DNA from: Gigaspora rosea | Taxonomy: Eukaryota > Glomeromycota > Glomeromycetes > Diversisporales > Gigasporaceae | NCBI GenBank assembly: GCA_003550325.1 | Contig: QKWP01000116.1 | Span: forward strand, 107,084 to 171,083 | DNA length: 64,000 nt | Direction of reading: 5' to 3' | Shown: piece after piece, positions 19,141-28,198 of the stretch | How positions within the stretch are numbered: position 1 is the first letter of the stretch | How the letters are laid out: every line of letters begins with the position of its first letter | The notes under the pieces: model-generated | What the model was told of the DNA's origin: nothing | The model's database searches: none | The model's input: the letters and a program-made list of their open reading frames with translations, nothing else | Position numbers and translations under genes: made by a program

Positions 19141-22100
19141 TCAATCCCATAGGTAGAACATTCCATTCAAATTTTCCTTTGCTAGGAAAAAAACGGTCGT
19201 TTTAGGCTTATCTTCTTCTCTCAATGTAAATTGATGATAAGCCGCAGTAAAATCTAACGTAGAGAATATCTTATGCTGAGCTAATTGTTGTAGCATTCTA
19301 ATTATATTAGGAATTTCATACGGATCATCTTCTAAGTATTTATTTAATTTAGTGTAGTCAACTGCTACACGATATGATCCATCTTTCTTTTGTATAATCA
19401 CTAATGGTGAAACCCATACTGCTTTAGATAGTCTTATAAACTCTTGTCTTCTTAGATCGTCAAAGAGTTTATTGGCTTGTTCAATTTTATCTTCAGAGTA
19501 TTGTCTAGGCATTCTGGCTTTATCTCTGAAGGGTATATCCTTTTTGTCACAGTTAAGCGTGAGCGTAATTGGTTCAAACATCTTTTGATTGTATGTTGTA
19601 GGTTTTTCATGTTTTCTCCGGAATATATTAATATATTTCTGGAATATAGGTAATAGTAGGTTCCTATATTGTTCTGTAGTATTTTTTAAGAGTATTTCGA
19701 GTCTTTCTTTTTCAGTCTTTTCCTTTTCATTGACTTTCATTTCTCCTCGAAATTCTTTATTTTTCTTGGATGTATCGACATCAAATATTTCTTTAACTTT
19801 TTCTATATTGCCGATATGGTATCCTTTCGGTATTACTACTGTTTTATCTGAATAATTGATCATCCAGATCTTTGAATCATTAATTATTCTGTTTTGTACC
19901 ACTATTCCATTTTGAGCGATGTGAAGAGGTGTTTGTATAAGGTAATTGCCTTTTTTAGTTACTTTAACTGGTGTCCATATATAAGGTTTTAGATTATACT
20001 GTTGGTCCGTGCATATTGGTTTTCCTGTACCAATATTGGGTATTATATGTTTTCTTATTTCGTTAGGAATATGTGAAAGTTCTTCATGAATAGTGCATTT
20101 TCTCCCTTTTTGCGCTATTATAGGTTGATATTTTGAGTGTATTTCTATATTGAATATTTCAATGTTATCTACCTCTTTTCCTTTATTTGTTGTATTTTTG
20201 TCATCGCCATCATTTCCAAATAAACGTGCTTTTGTTCCTGGTGACAATGGTTGTAATTTCTTTTGGTGTGGTAAATCTCCATATTGCGTATATTGTTTAG
20301 GTAATTGTGTTTTGGGTAATTGAGGGTTTCTAGCATTATAGGAATCTTGTCTTTTCCTATAAAATTCCTCAGGTACTTCACTACTTGTAGGTGTATTTAT
20401 TGCTTGATTTTTAATTACATTTTCTCGTAATGCAGATGATGATGCTCTTTTCCTTCCAAATAGCGTTTGTACTGGTGATTTTATCGCATTTGGTACATAT
20501 GATCCCCATCCTTTGGATTGAGTTACTTCTTGTTGTGTTGTGACAGGTTCATCAGGTTGTGCATCAGTCATCTCTTCATCTTGTTGGATTTCAGGTAACC
20601 CTTCATTACTCATACTTGAGTAATCTATTGGTTTAGATATATCAGGTATTTCTCGAATTAGACTTGGTCTAGATTCATAGTCATATCGATTTACCGTAGG
20701 TATTGGTATATCTCCAGTTTTCATTTCTTGATAATCATCCCAATGATCATTATACGTGGTATCTATATAATCTGGGCTATATTGGTATGTAACTGGTGAT
20801 TGGTATGGACTTGGTAAGTTTAATGCCGATATATTACTATCACTTCGTCCAGTTCTTGTTTTTATTTGGGAAGTACTAGCCTGCTCTGCTTGTGCCTCTT
20901 TTAAAAACTTTTCATTTAATTTAGTATTTTGTTCATTATACTGATCTTGAAAATAATTGTCTTCATGTTCACTTTCATTATCACTTTCTTTTGATAATAT
21001 CGGTTGAAACTTAGTTGTAACATGTTTCACAATTTCTTCATCTAATGTTTCTATTTCTAATTCAGGTACTCCTGTTTGTGGGTTACTTATTACTTCCTTT
21101 TTTATTGATTCGGGACTTTCTTCTCGTGCCCATTCCATTAGGAAGGTCATGTATTTTTGATTAGCTTTGGTTCTAATTTTTTCATCTTTATCTGCTTCAG
21201 ATATTGCTAATAATTGTTGTGTAATTATTATCTTTTCAGGTCGCGTTTTCTTTTTAAATTCTTCTGTTGATGTATCGAGTGTTTCTTTAGCTTTCCCTTG
21301 ATATTTTCTTTCTTGTTCTTCAATTTCAGTTTTGTAATAAGTTTTACTTTCTTCGTTTTGGTCATTCCAATAGTTTATAAACTTGTAAACTCGTTGCTTA
21401 TCTGTTATACTTGGATCATTATATATTTCTTGTGGTACTGTTTTAATTTCTTTTATAGTGTCCACAAATCTTTTAGCTTCTCCAGCTGTCATGTTATTTA
21501 CATTATCGAATCTCATTTCGATATCTGTAAGATCTCTTGCCAGATCTTGGATATCTCGCAGAAATTCTTCTGACTGATTATTTTCAATTTCTGCTTTTAT
21601 TTCTTCTGTATTCCTTTTGATGCTGTTCATCATGCCTCCTAAAGTAGGTGTTTTAGGTGTTTTGGGTGTTCTCGGAGGTGTTTTATTTACTTTATCTGCT
21701 ATTTTATTAGATAGTTGATTAATTCGGTATTGCATTTGTCCAAGTTTTTCAGTTTGCATCTGTTTAGCTTCTTTATCACGTTTCTTGTCGTGATATTTTT
21801 CTTGGTTTTCTAACGTAAGTCTTTCCATTGTTTCTGTTAAGTAGGCTACTGATTCTGTAAATCCTACTGGTCCAGTTACTGGTGTTTCTTCATTTATAAT
21901 GATATCTTGTGGTGTAAGTATATATTTCATTCCTTTCGTTGGATCCCATTTATCTAGGTCTTTTAACCTTTGTTGTAATGTTTTGTCTAGTTCTCTGTCC
22001 GATGTTATCATATCGCTAGCGTAATATCTTAATATTTTTATTTCATTGACTTGTTCTTTTAAGTCAAATTCTGTTTTTCTTGGTGTTTCGACTACTGCTT

Positions 22101-22815
22101 TACTAGCATACTTTACTATTGTTTCAAATATCCTTTGTGGTAATTGTCCATACATTATATGTGCATGCACATCTTGTCCACTTCCGAATATTGTTGGTTT
22201 AATCGTGCGGCCGTCTCTTAATGTGCGTTGTTTTGTCACATTATTTAAGTGGAACAACTTGATTTCATTTCCATATTTGCGAAGTACTTCTTCATATTCT
22301 TCTAGAGTTTTTCCAACTCCTGCTACAAAATAGTGTTGAGTATCGAAACATATTTTCAATCTATCCATCGGATTATTATTGTTTTGATAATCTTTCTTGT
22401 ATCGGAATTCGTTCCGTATACTACTCCGTATTTCATCCAATTCTTGGATAGTTGCACCATAACATTTACTAGACGCTGAGTTTTCTAATAGTATTATTAT
22501 GTCAGTGTTCTTTGTTCTTTTAAGTATTTCCTCGAGGTTTTGTTTAACTTCATCCTTATTTCTATCTTTGGATGTTCCAATATGTAATACATAATATTTG
22601 GATCCTATGTTATATGCTCTTTGTATTTCTTCTGAAATACATTCTGTTTTCCAATTTATTTTACCATTTGACTGTATGAGTTTATCACTTATAGATAATC
22701 CCATTGATGCGTGTATAACTATTTCTAGTTGTGCTAATTTGTTACCTTCAATAATTCTAATATCATTTTGCACATCAGCATTTCCTGTATGTAATGCAAT
22801 CCATTTGGTCATCAT
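19141..22815 (-). CDS. Polyprotein: endonuclease IV-type AP endonuclease fused to Ty3/gypsy-type RT
   Basis: 1,224 residues. Residues 1-260 match endonuclease IV (AP endonuclease family 2, TIM barrel with three zinc ions). All nine ligand positions can be placed: H35 (VIHAS), H78 (VLHIG), E111 (LLENS), D158 and H161 (FDTQH), H189 (FHLN), D215 and H217 (DVHAH), E243 (VETP). The first strand of the barrel (KQIGLTCNG) is encoded upstream of this ATG in the same phase. Residues about 300-870 are charged, partly coiled and disordered. A small beta domain before the RT (IVVQNRIINDSK, VVIPKGYHIGNI) resembles the link between protease and RT in Ty3/gypsy elements. RT motifs follow: WVSPLVIIQKKDGSYRVAVD, YTKLN, FSTLDFTAAYHQF. 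Endonuclease IV cuts at abasic sites and removes blocked 3' ends; in the element it could nick target DNA or repair cDNA, which is inference. Confidence 0.85.
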   Translation of the reverse strand: MMTKWIALHTGNADVQNDIRIIEGNKLAQLEIVIHASMGLSISDKLIQSNGKINWKTECISEEIQRAYNIGSKYYVLHIGTSKDRNKDEVKQNLEEILKRTKNTDIIILLENSASSKCYGATIQELDEIRSSIRNEFRYKKDYQNNNNPMDRLKICFDTQHYFVAGVGKTLEEYEEVLRKYGNEIKLFHLNNVTKQRTLRDGRTIKPTIFGSGQDVHAHIMYGQLPQRIFETIVKYASKAVVETPRKTEFDLKEQVNEIKILRYYASDMITSDRELDKTLQQRLKDLDKWDPTKGMKYILTPQDIIINEETPVTGPVGFTESVAYLTETMERLTLENQEKYHDKKRDKEAKQMQTEKLGQMQYRINQLSNKIADKVNKTPPRTPKTPKTPTLGGMMNSIKRNTEEIKAEIENNQSEEFLRDIQDLARDLTDIEMRFDNVNNMTAGEAKRFVDTIKEIKTVPQEIYNDPSITDKQRVYKFINYWNDQNEESKTYYKTEIEEQERKYQGKAKETLDTSTEEFKKKTRPEKIIITQQLLAISEADKDEKIRTKANQKYMTFLMEWAREESPESIKKEVISNPQTGVPELEIETLDEEIVKHVTTKFQPILSKESDNESEHEDNYFQDQYNEQNTKLNEKFLKEAQAEQASTSQIKTRTGRSDSNISALNLPSPYQSPVTYQYSPDYIDTTYNDHWDDYQEMKTGDIPIPTVNRYDYESRPSLIREIPDISKPIDYSSMSNEGLPEIQQDEEMTDAQPDEPVTTQQEVTQSKGWGSYVPNAIKSPVQTLFGRKRASSSALRENVIKNQAINTPTSSEVPEEFYRKRQDSYNARNPQLPKTQLPKQYTQYGDLPHQKKLQPLSPGTKARLFGNDGDDKNTTNKGKEVDNIEIFNIEIHSKYQPIIAQKGRKCTIHEELSHIPNEIRKHIIPNIGTGKPICTDQQYNLKPYIWTPVKVTKKGNYLIQTPLHIAQNGIVVQNRIINDSKIWMINYSDKTVVIPKGYHIGNIEKVKEIFDVDTSKKNKEFRGEMKVNEKEKTEKERLEILLKNTTEQYRNLLLPIFQKYINIFRRKHEKPTTYNQKMFEPITLTLNCDKKDIPFRDKARMPRQYSEDKIEQANKLFDDLRRQEFIRLSKAVWVSPLVIIQKKDGSYRVAVDYTKLNKYLEDDPYEIPNIIRMLQQLAQHKIFSTLDFTAAYHQFTLREEDKPKTTVFFLAKENLNGMFYLWD

Positions 22816-22941
22816 ATCATTTTCCTTTTGATATGGTTCTTTATATTGTAAGAACGTTTGGATCAGGTTGCTGCCTGTTTGGATAACTGCTTCAACAATT
22901 TCATGCCAGGTTCCATTACATGTGAGGCCTATTTGTTTCTT

Positions 22942-23724
22942 TCATTGTTTATTCTTCATGCATTGTTCGTAGAATATGCGTAGTGCCTCATTGTTAATGT
23001 GAGCCTGACTGAAATGTTTATATGGTTCTCGTTTTGGTTCAGTGAACTTATAGTTTTGGTTCAGTTCTTTTTGTTTATAATTCAAACAGGAAGTATTTTG
23101 ATTCTTTTCCAGAGAAGGTTCTTTAAAGTATTTGGCTAGTGTGGGGTCGAAGGGTAGATATTTTGTGACGTCCTGTCGTTTATACAAAATATTGCCCTTT
23201 TCCTCTTGGTATTGTGGTCGTTTAGTTGTTTTCATAACGTTGGGCGCCTTTTTCTCTTGTTTGCTCTGATAACCATAATGAGGCTCAGAGACAGATCGGT
23301 GAGAAATGGGCTCATTCAGTCCGTGGATTCCTTCATAACCAGAAAGGTTATAACGCCCTCCAGTCCTATAGAATGAGTTGCCGTAACCGTTTGCTCGACT
23401 ATTTAAGGTTCTTTGGTTTAACACAGGTTTTTTATTGATTTTGATGATTTGGTTTTTAAAGTCTTTAGTGATACCGAGTTCTGATTGTGTTTTGTTGCTA
23501 AGGAGAATATATTTAGATTGGGTTTTTAGTACGTCCATTTTTACATTTGGTGTAAAATATTCATTGATTTTGAGATTTACTAGCATTTTGCCTAGTATTT
23601 GTACGTTGCTTCCAACTGCTTCTGCGGTTGCTGGTTTTTCTATTATATTATGCATTCCTAGTGCTTTTGCATGGTTTATGCCCATAATTGTATTAGTGCT
23701 TCCTTCATCTAGTTTGAATTCCAT
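22942..23724 (-). CDS. Retropepsin-like protease region, 260 aa from first ATG
   Basis: The front shows an aspartic-protease layout: FKLDEGSTNTIMGINHAKAL, where retropepsins have LLDTGAS, followed by strands VQILGKMLVNLKI and KYILLSN. The reading is open upstream of this ATG with GFYFVALVNNIPMEF, the strand expected before the active site, and continues towards the end of gag in another phase, as is usual where this family shifts frame between gag and pol. The second half is basic and disordered. The next gene, with the endonuclease and RT, follows at once in the same phase, so read-through of the kind some retroviruses use is possible. The protease would cut the Gag-Pol precursor. Confidence 0.6.
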   Translation of the reverse strand: MEFKLDEGSTNTIMGINHAKALGMHNIIEKPATAEAVGSNVQILGKMLVNLKINEYFTPNVKMDVLKTQSKYILLSNKTQSELGITKDFKNQIIKINKKPVLNQRTLNSRANGYGNSFYRTGGRYNLSGYEGIHGLNEPISHRSVSEPHYGYQSKQEKKAPNVMKTTKRPQYQEEKGNILYKRQDVTKYLPFDPTLAKYFKEPSLEKNQNTSCLNYKQKELNQNYKFTEPKREPYKHFSQAHINNEALRIFYEQCMKNKQ

Positions 23725-24014
23725 AGGTATATTATTTACTAATGCTACAAAGTAAAAGCCTTTTGCTCCTTTAGGTTTTCTTTTATTGATACGTGTGTGA
23801 GGTGGAAAATATAATTTTGAATATTCATTGGCAGAGTATAGATAGTTTTGAAGAGTAGGTCCTTTATTTAATGATTTGTTATATTGATATGATTCCTTAC
23901 ATTTGTCGATATTACATATATATTTGTGCTTAGAATATTTATGATGATTATACTCTGTGCTACAACCAGTGTAGTTATGAGAGAGTGAATCCTGAGTAGC
24001 ACGCAGGCTCTCTT

Positions 24015-25796
24015 CTAAAAATATTGAGCTTCTTCATTTTCACTATGTTCTGGAATTTCAAGGTTAGATGCTTCTTTTTTATGGTAGTCGTTTGTACTTG
24101 CAAGGTAGGCTTGTTTAGCTTTGAGATATTCCTGATATCCTTGGTATTCGTCGAAGTCTTTATTATCAATTGCTTCAGCGTTATAGATTTGTCTATTTTT
24201 TCTTGGGTTATTTCTGTAGTTTTTATAATTTTTATAATTTGATTGTTGAGTTCGTCCTTGCCATCCTCTTTGTTTTTGAGCGTAATGGATCATAGGGTCT
24301 TCTACTTCAAATTCTTTTCTATGAGCGTAGCAGTCTACAGTATTATGAGAATATGTCCTGCAATTCTCACAGAATTTAGATTTATCTCTTCTAGGATATC
24401 TTCCTTGTCCAAATGTTGCTTGTTCAGGTTTGGTATTTTCTTTAAGAGCTTTATTCTTTTCTCTTTCGAACTTCTTAGCTTTTGCTGCCATCATTCTTGC
24501 AAATGCATCTCCTTTCTCTTCCTTAGTATATTCTTTGGTTGTAGTTTCAGGTCTTTCTTTTCTTGGTCTTCCTGGTTTACCTTGGGTAAATGCCTTAGTA
24601 AATTTTTGTTTAGATTCTTCTTCCTTAGTCTTAGGTTTTCCATATCTTTTTCCCTTTCCTCGCTTGTAGAATTGGTTGAATCCTTTGAATTTTTCTTTGT
24701 CTGGGCAATCTTTCATATAATGGCCTTTCTTTCCGCATGAAAAGCATTTTCCGTCATGGATGTTGAATACAACATATTCTCTTGGTTTTCCTTTAGTTTT
24801 CTTGTCAGAGAATTGTATTTCTTTATTTTTATAAAAATATGCTGTAGATTTTTGTTGTTTTCGTAGTGTTGCTCCTATGCTACTTTCTTTGTAATAGGTG
24901 TATGTTCTTTTTAATGCAGCCCAAAAGGTTTCTTCATTATTGATGTTTGCATCAAATAAATTCATCATGGCCCAATAGTTTTCTTCTGGGTGTCTTTCTC
25001 CTGGTTGAGGTATCATTCCTTGTAAGAGTAATTGTAGACCTTGGTTATATTCTTGGGTATATCCTGCGTTGTCTTTTTGTTGATTATAGATCATTATAAA
25101 GTTTTCATCTTCTCTTTTTGCAATATTGTAGTCTGGTAAGAATCGTAAAGTTGTGAAGCTTGCTTGTAATTCTTTTACTGTTCCACTTGTTATATATAGT
25201 TTATCCATGTATAGTCTAAATGATAGTTGTTTAGATCTTCTTGGGTTTGCTGTAGCGCTGTAGTCTGCTGTGAATATGTCTTGTCCTGGTTTTGCATTTG
25301 CTCCTCCGTCTGTTGCGGTTACTGTATAGTTTAATGATCTTGAAAAGTTATTTGGATTTAACAATGCTGTTACTGGAGCGGCATTATTTTGATTCCAATC
25401 TGATTCCCAGTTTTCTGCTGGTACTCTATTTCTGTCTCTAAAGTCTCTTGGGAACCAACATACGTATCTGTCAATATGTCTCATTGCATCTTGGTATGCA
25501 TTTCTAGTAAAGCATTGGGTTATTGCTTTTGTAATTAATTGTCGTATAAAGAATACATTATATGCTCCATTATTATTTGCTGCTATGGCATTATTTGCAA
25601 TTAAAGTGTATCCTGTTGTTTTGTAGTTTCCTGTATAAAATCCAAATGTCAATAGAGTGATTGGTATATATGCTTGGATCTTCTTTTCAAATTCATTACT
25701 CCGTTCAAGCCAGTTAGTTCCGTTCATCATTTTTCCTCCCATTAAATTAAGTAGGTTAAGGTTAGTGATATCAGGGTATTCGATTGTTGCTGCCAT
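24015..25796 (-). CDS. Gag-like protein with two zinc knuckles, 593 aa
   Basis: Residues 1-330 are a soluble, aromatic-rich domain (capsid-like by position; RNAYQDAMRHIDRYVCWFPR and LRFLPDYNIAKRED are typical stretches), though no capsid family was identified by eye. A CCHC knuckle CFSCGKKGHYMKDC lies at about residue 355. A basic stretch with a possible AT-hook core (GRPRKERP) follows near 415. A second knuckle-like motif CENCRTYSHNTVDC lies at about residue 490. The tail is Asn/Tyr-rich and acidic. In Ty3/gypsy elements Gag forms the particle and the knuckles package RNA. The gene starts 8 bases beyond the stop of the 131-aa gene upstream and ends next to the protease region. Confidence 0.75.
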   Translation of the reverse strand: MAATIEYPDITNLNLLNLMGGKMMNGTNWLERSNEFEKKIQAYIPITLLTFGFYTGNYKTTGYTLIANNAIAANNNGAYNVFFIRQLITKAITQCFTRNAYQDAMRHIDRYVCWFPRDFRDRNRVPAENWESDWNQNNAAPVTALLNPNNFSRSLNYTVTATDGGANAKPGQDIFTADYSATANPRRSKQLSFRLYMDKLYITSGTVKELQASFTTLRFLPDYNIAKREDENFIMIYNQQKDNAGYTQEYNQGLQLLLQGMIPQPGERHPEENYWAMMNLFDANINNEETFWAALKRTYTYYKESSIGATLRKQQKSTAYFYKNKEIQFSDKKTKGKPREYVVFNIHDGKCFSCGKKGHYMKDCPDKEKFKGFNQFYKRGKGKRYGKPKTKEEESKQKFTKAFTQGKPGRPRKERPETTTKEYTKEEKGDAFARMMAAKAKKFEREKNKALKENTKPEQATFGQGRYPRRDKSKFCENCRTYSHNTVDCYAHRKEFEVEDPMIHYAQKQRGWQGRTQQSNYKNYKNYRNNPRKNRQIYNAEAIDNKDFDEYQGYQEYLKAKQAYLASTNDYHKKEASNLEIPEHSENEEAQYF

Positions 25797-25803
25797 TTCT
25801 TCT

Positions 25804-26199
25804 TTATTGAGTTATAATAGGTTTGATGCTTGCGAATAGACAATATCGTATGTAATTTTCGATGTCTTGTTTTCCTATTCGTAATCCTTTTCTAATGATT
25901 TCAGGTCTTTGTAATATGTGTCCGTATTTGATATGGGAGAGTACGTCTTGTTTTAGGAAATCCTTTTTTCTTAAGTTTCCATTGTTTCTGAAGTATATTT
26001 TATCTAAAGCGTTTAATGATTGTCCAATTTTTGATGGTATATCTTTAGTCAGTATAGGGAATTCGTGTATAGGTTGTTCAAAGTATGCTCTAAATCCGTT
26101 GTAGTAATATAGGTATTGTCGAGTATAGTCTGGATGAAATGGATATTTGTATTTCCACTTTTCTACTTCAATATAGGATAATTTCTTTATAGCGTTCAT
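25804..26199 (-). CDS. Unknown soluble 131-aa protein
   Basis: No family was recognised. It is Tyr-, Lys- and Ile-rich (EKWKYKYPFHPDYTRQYLYY; later SHIKYGHILQRPEIIRKGL), with no membrane segment. Its ATG overlaps the stop of the 107-aa gene upstream (ATGA at 26,196-26,199) and it is followed by gag after 7 bases, so it is the last of the compact block of small genes. Confidence 0.5.
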   Translation of the reverse strand: MNAIKKLSYIEVEKWKYKYPFHPDYTRQYLYYYNGFRAYFEQPIHEFPILTKDIPSKIGQSLNALDKIYFRNNGNLRKKDFLKQDVLSHIKYGHILQRPEIIRKGLRIGKQDIENYIRYCLFASIKPIITQ

Positions 26200-26519
26200 T
26201 CACTTATTTGGTGTTTTGTTTCTGTCAATTTTATTAATTCTTCTAGGTTTTGTTTATAGGCTTTGGCTATTTCTTTAATATATTCGTTATCTTCTTCTTT
26301 TCGTATTGAATAGATGATATAGGCTTGTATTATATCGTTTTGTGCAGGTTTCCTATTATCAATTATTATTTTAGATTTCTGATATAGTTCTTCGTCATGT
26401 TTGTCTAATGGTTTGTATTTAGGTTTTTCTTTTGGTAGCCTTTTCTCTAAATCTGCAAGTAGTTCGTCAGCAGTGTTATATGTTTTACTTGTAGATGTTT
26501 CGTCATTTTTGCAATTCAT
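26196..26519 (-). CDS. Unknown charged 107-aa protein
   Basis: A soluble helical protein rich in Lys, Glu and Tyr (TADELLADLEKRLPKEKPKY; YIKEIAKAYKQNLEELIK). No motif was recognised. Its start shares one base with the stop of the gene upstream (TAATG) and its stop overlaps the next start (ATGA). Confidence 0.5.
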   Translation of the reverse strand: MNCKNDETSTSKTYNTADELLADLEKRLPKEKPKYKPLDKHDEELYQKSKIIIDNRKPAQNDIIQAYIIYSIRKEEDNEYIKEIAKAYKQNLEELIKLTETKHQISE

Positions 26520-26866
26520 TAATTAGGTGAGATTGTAGCGTTTAATGTAGTTGCTAGTCTTTCTGCGTGGTCAAGATGATTATTGGCTATCTTGAGCTTC
26601 TTTCCTAATCTGTGTTTATAGTTTATGAATACTATTATTGCTATTGCAAATATTAGTAGTACTATAGATACTATGTCTTGGGTAATAACGTTGGTATCGT
26701 TTACGTAGCTTGGTGTTATTGTAGCTATTACTTCTGAGTTAATTGTAGTTGTTATTGTAGTGGTTACTGTATTGTTCGCGAGTACTGTAGTATATATAGG
26801 CGTTGGTGTTACTGTTATGAATATGGTTGTAGTAGGTATCGTGAGTGTGAGGAATTGTACACTCAT
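26519..26866 (-). CDS. Thr-rich single-pass membrane protein, 115 aa
   Basis: Residues 1-60 are rich in Thr and Val with repeated TTT/TIT runs and N-glycosylation sites (NNT, NDT), like a short mucin-type ectodomain. Residues about 64-84 form one membrane helix (DIVSIVLLIFAIAIIVFINY), followed by a basic, helical inside part. This is the layout of a small surface glycoprotein. It starts directly after the stop of the gene upstream with no spacer. Confidence 0.55.
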   Translation of the reverse strand: MSVQFLTLTIPTTTIFITVTPTPIYTTVLANNTVTTTITTTINSEVIATITPSYVNDTNVITQDIVSIVLLIFAIAIIVFINYKHRLGKKLKIANNHLDHAERLATTLNATISPN

Positions 26867-27061
26867 TTAACTTCTGATACATGTGGTTCCTAGTAATCTA
26901 TCTATTGCTTGAGTATTAGGTCTGAATTGGTTATTTGCTAGGTAGTTATATCTTTGGTGGTGTGGTTTATGTATTGGTAGTGGTCTTGGTCTGTGTTGTC
27001 TTCTTTTCTTTTTCCAAATAGTCTTTTGAATATGTTCATACAGGTGGTAATCTGCTTCCAT
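26867..27061 (-). CDS. Small basic protein, 64 aa
   Basis: Rich in Arg, His, Lys and Pro (KKKRRQHRPRPLPIHKPHHQ). No membrane segment. It overlaps the end of the upstream 82-aa gene by 26 bases and abuts the next gene. Possibly nucleic-acid-binding; no family was recognised. Confidence 0.45.
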   Translation of the reverse strand: MEADYHLYEHIQKTIWKKKRRQHRPRPLPIHKPHHQRYNYLANNQFRPNTQAIDRLLGTTCIRS

Positions 27062-27284
27062 TTACAACTATTTCTTTAGTTATAGGATCTTGGTAGATAT
27101 GCGAAGGTGTTTGTATGTTATTGTGAATTGGGTAATTTCTTCTTTTGATTTTATTTTTACAACAGCAGTATATGGTGGTTGATATAACTATAGATATGAT
27201 TACGAGTATGATTATAACAGATACGGTAAGTATTATGGTTTGGGTTTGGTCAGGTGATTGTATATCTTGGTTTTGAATATTCAT
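27036..27284 (-). CDS. Single-pass membrane protein with CCC motif, 82 aa
   Basis: A short Gln/Asp-rich outside part, one strong helix at about 16-40 (TIILTVSVIIILVIISIVIS), then YCCCKNKIKRR, a cysteine cluster plus basic stop-transfer of the type that is often palmitoylated, and a Pro-containing tail. Three bases separate it from the upstream gene. Confidence 0.55.
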   Translation of the reverse strand: MNIQNQDIQSPDQTQTIILTVSVIIILVIISIVISTTIYCCCKNKIKRRNYPIHNNIQTPSHIYQDPITKEIVVNGSRLPPV

Positions 27285-27287
27285 AGA

Positions 27288-27515
27288 TTAACAACAGCCA
27301 GTATTGGTATCTTGATTTCCGTATAGTCCATAGAGAGTAGAGAACTGTTTGTAGAGTCTCTTTTTATATCTTTGATGGTTGTACTCGATTATGAGAATAG
27401 TTATAATAGCTACGAATATTGTTACGATTAGGGTAAGTAGTAATGTAGATGCTGGTGGATTTAATAAATTACAATTGCAGTTAATAGTTGTCGATGTTGT
27501 TTGATCTTCTGTCAT
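27288..27515 (-). CDS. Single-pass membrane protein ending in CC, 75 aa
   Basis: Thr/Asn-rich start with CNCN, a helix at about 23-44 (LLLTLIVTIFVAIITILIIE), a basic inside part (HQRYKKRLYKQF) and a terminal GCC that could carry a lipid. It overlaps the upstream gene by 35 bases in another frame. No family was recognised. Confidence 0.55.
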   Translation of the reverse strand: MTEDQTTSTTINCNCNLLNPPASTLLLTLIVTIFVAIITILIIEYNHQRYKKRLYKQFSTLYGLYGNQDTNTGCC

Positions 27516-27708
27516 ATAATGGTCTGATGAGGGCGTAGATTGTAAATATTATTGTTGCAGATAATAATGTGATTGTTATGCCTTGAGCTAATTTAGTTTG
27601 GATTTCTGGTAGTGTGAAGTATATTATTAATGCGATAACGGTGCCTAGTATAAGTGAAGCGATTGATACTATAATTGATATTATTTTGTCTTTGTTTATC
27701 AAACTCAT
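27481..27708 (-). CDS. Two-pass membrane protein, 75 aa
   Basis: Two hydrophobic helices at about 8-32 (ISIIVSIASLILGTVIALII) and 43-63 (ITITLLSATIIFTIYALI) with short charged ends. No family was recognised. It overlaps the next gene by 35 bases. Confidence 0.5.
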   Translation of the reverse strand: MSLINKDKIISIIVSIASLILGTVIALIIYFTLPEIQTKLAQGITITLLSATIIFTIYALIRPLYDRRSNNIDNY

Positions 27709-27833
27709 ATGTGTATAGTCGCGGTTTCAGTTCTTATTTTAGTATTCATATCTTTTCTTGTTTGTTGATCTATTTTTGTTCGGTGAACTTCCTATATTAA
27801 ACTTCTTTTATTTCGGATTACTTGTTTTAGTAA

Positions 27834-28048
27834 GGTGGCGGTGGTGGCAGTTGTTTAGTCTGTACTTGGTCTCTAAGGCCGAGATTTCTTACTAAAGTTT
27901 CTAATTGGTTTTGATTTAATTCTGGGATTTGGTTTGAGAATGCGCCTTGTTGAAATGGTAAGTCTGAGGTGTTGGGATATTGATATGCTAATACTCTTTG
28001 AACTTGTGATACTGAAGGTGGAGGTACTGCTACTGTTCCTGTATTAAG
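27834..28048 (-). CDS. Pro/Gln-rich reading ending in a PPxY-type motif
   Basis: About 70 codons stay open without a start codon of their own. The end reads QTKQLPPPPPY then stop, so the last four residues form PPPY. PPxY binds WW domains of Nedd4-type ubiquitin ligases and serves as a budding (late-domain) signal in many enveloped viruses. The body has VAVPPPSVSQ and NQNQLETLVRNLGL. It lies downstream of the tiny membrane gene at 28,093-28,198; the two may belong together on one message, but they are separate readings here. Confidence 0.45.
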
Positions 28049-28092
28049 ATATCATTTATACACTTGTTTTCTTTTTCTAAGTCTTCATATAC

Positions 28093-28198
28093 AGCAGATT
28101 AATACTGTTAAGGTTATTGCTAATATTGTTAATGTTGCAGCTAATATTCCAACAATAGTGGTAAGGTTGCTATTGTTATTATCTTCTGGTTGGTTCAT
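28093..28198 (-). CDS. Very small membrane protein, ~35 aa
   Basis: It begins MNQPEDNNNSNL and runs into a hydrophobic helix (TIVGILAATLTILAITLTVL) with CC at its end. The ATG follows the stop of the 70-aa gene without a gap (TAA then ATG), which supports it being translated as part of the block. Confidence 0.45.

Noticed and set aside
20169-20381. Additional small frames within the polyprotein gene and other opposite-strand frames in 11-28 kb
   Set aside because: They lie inside long frames with clear family matches and have no signatures of their own.
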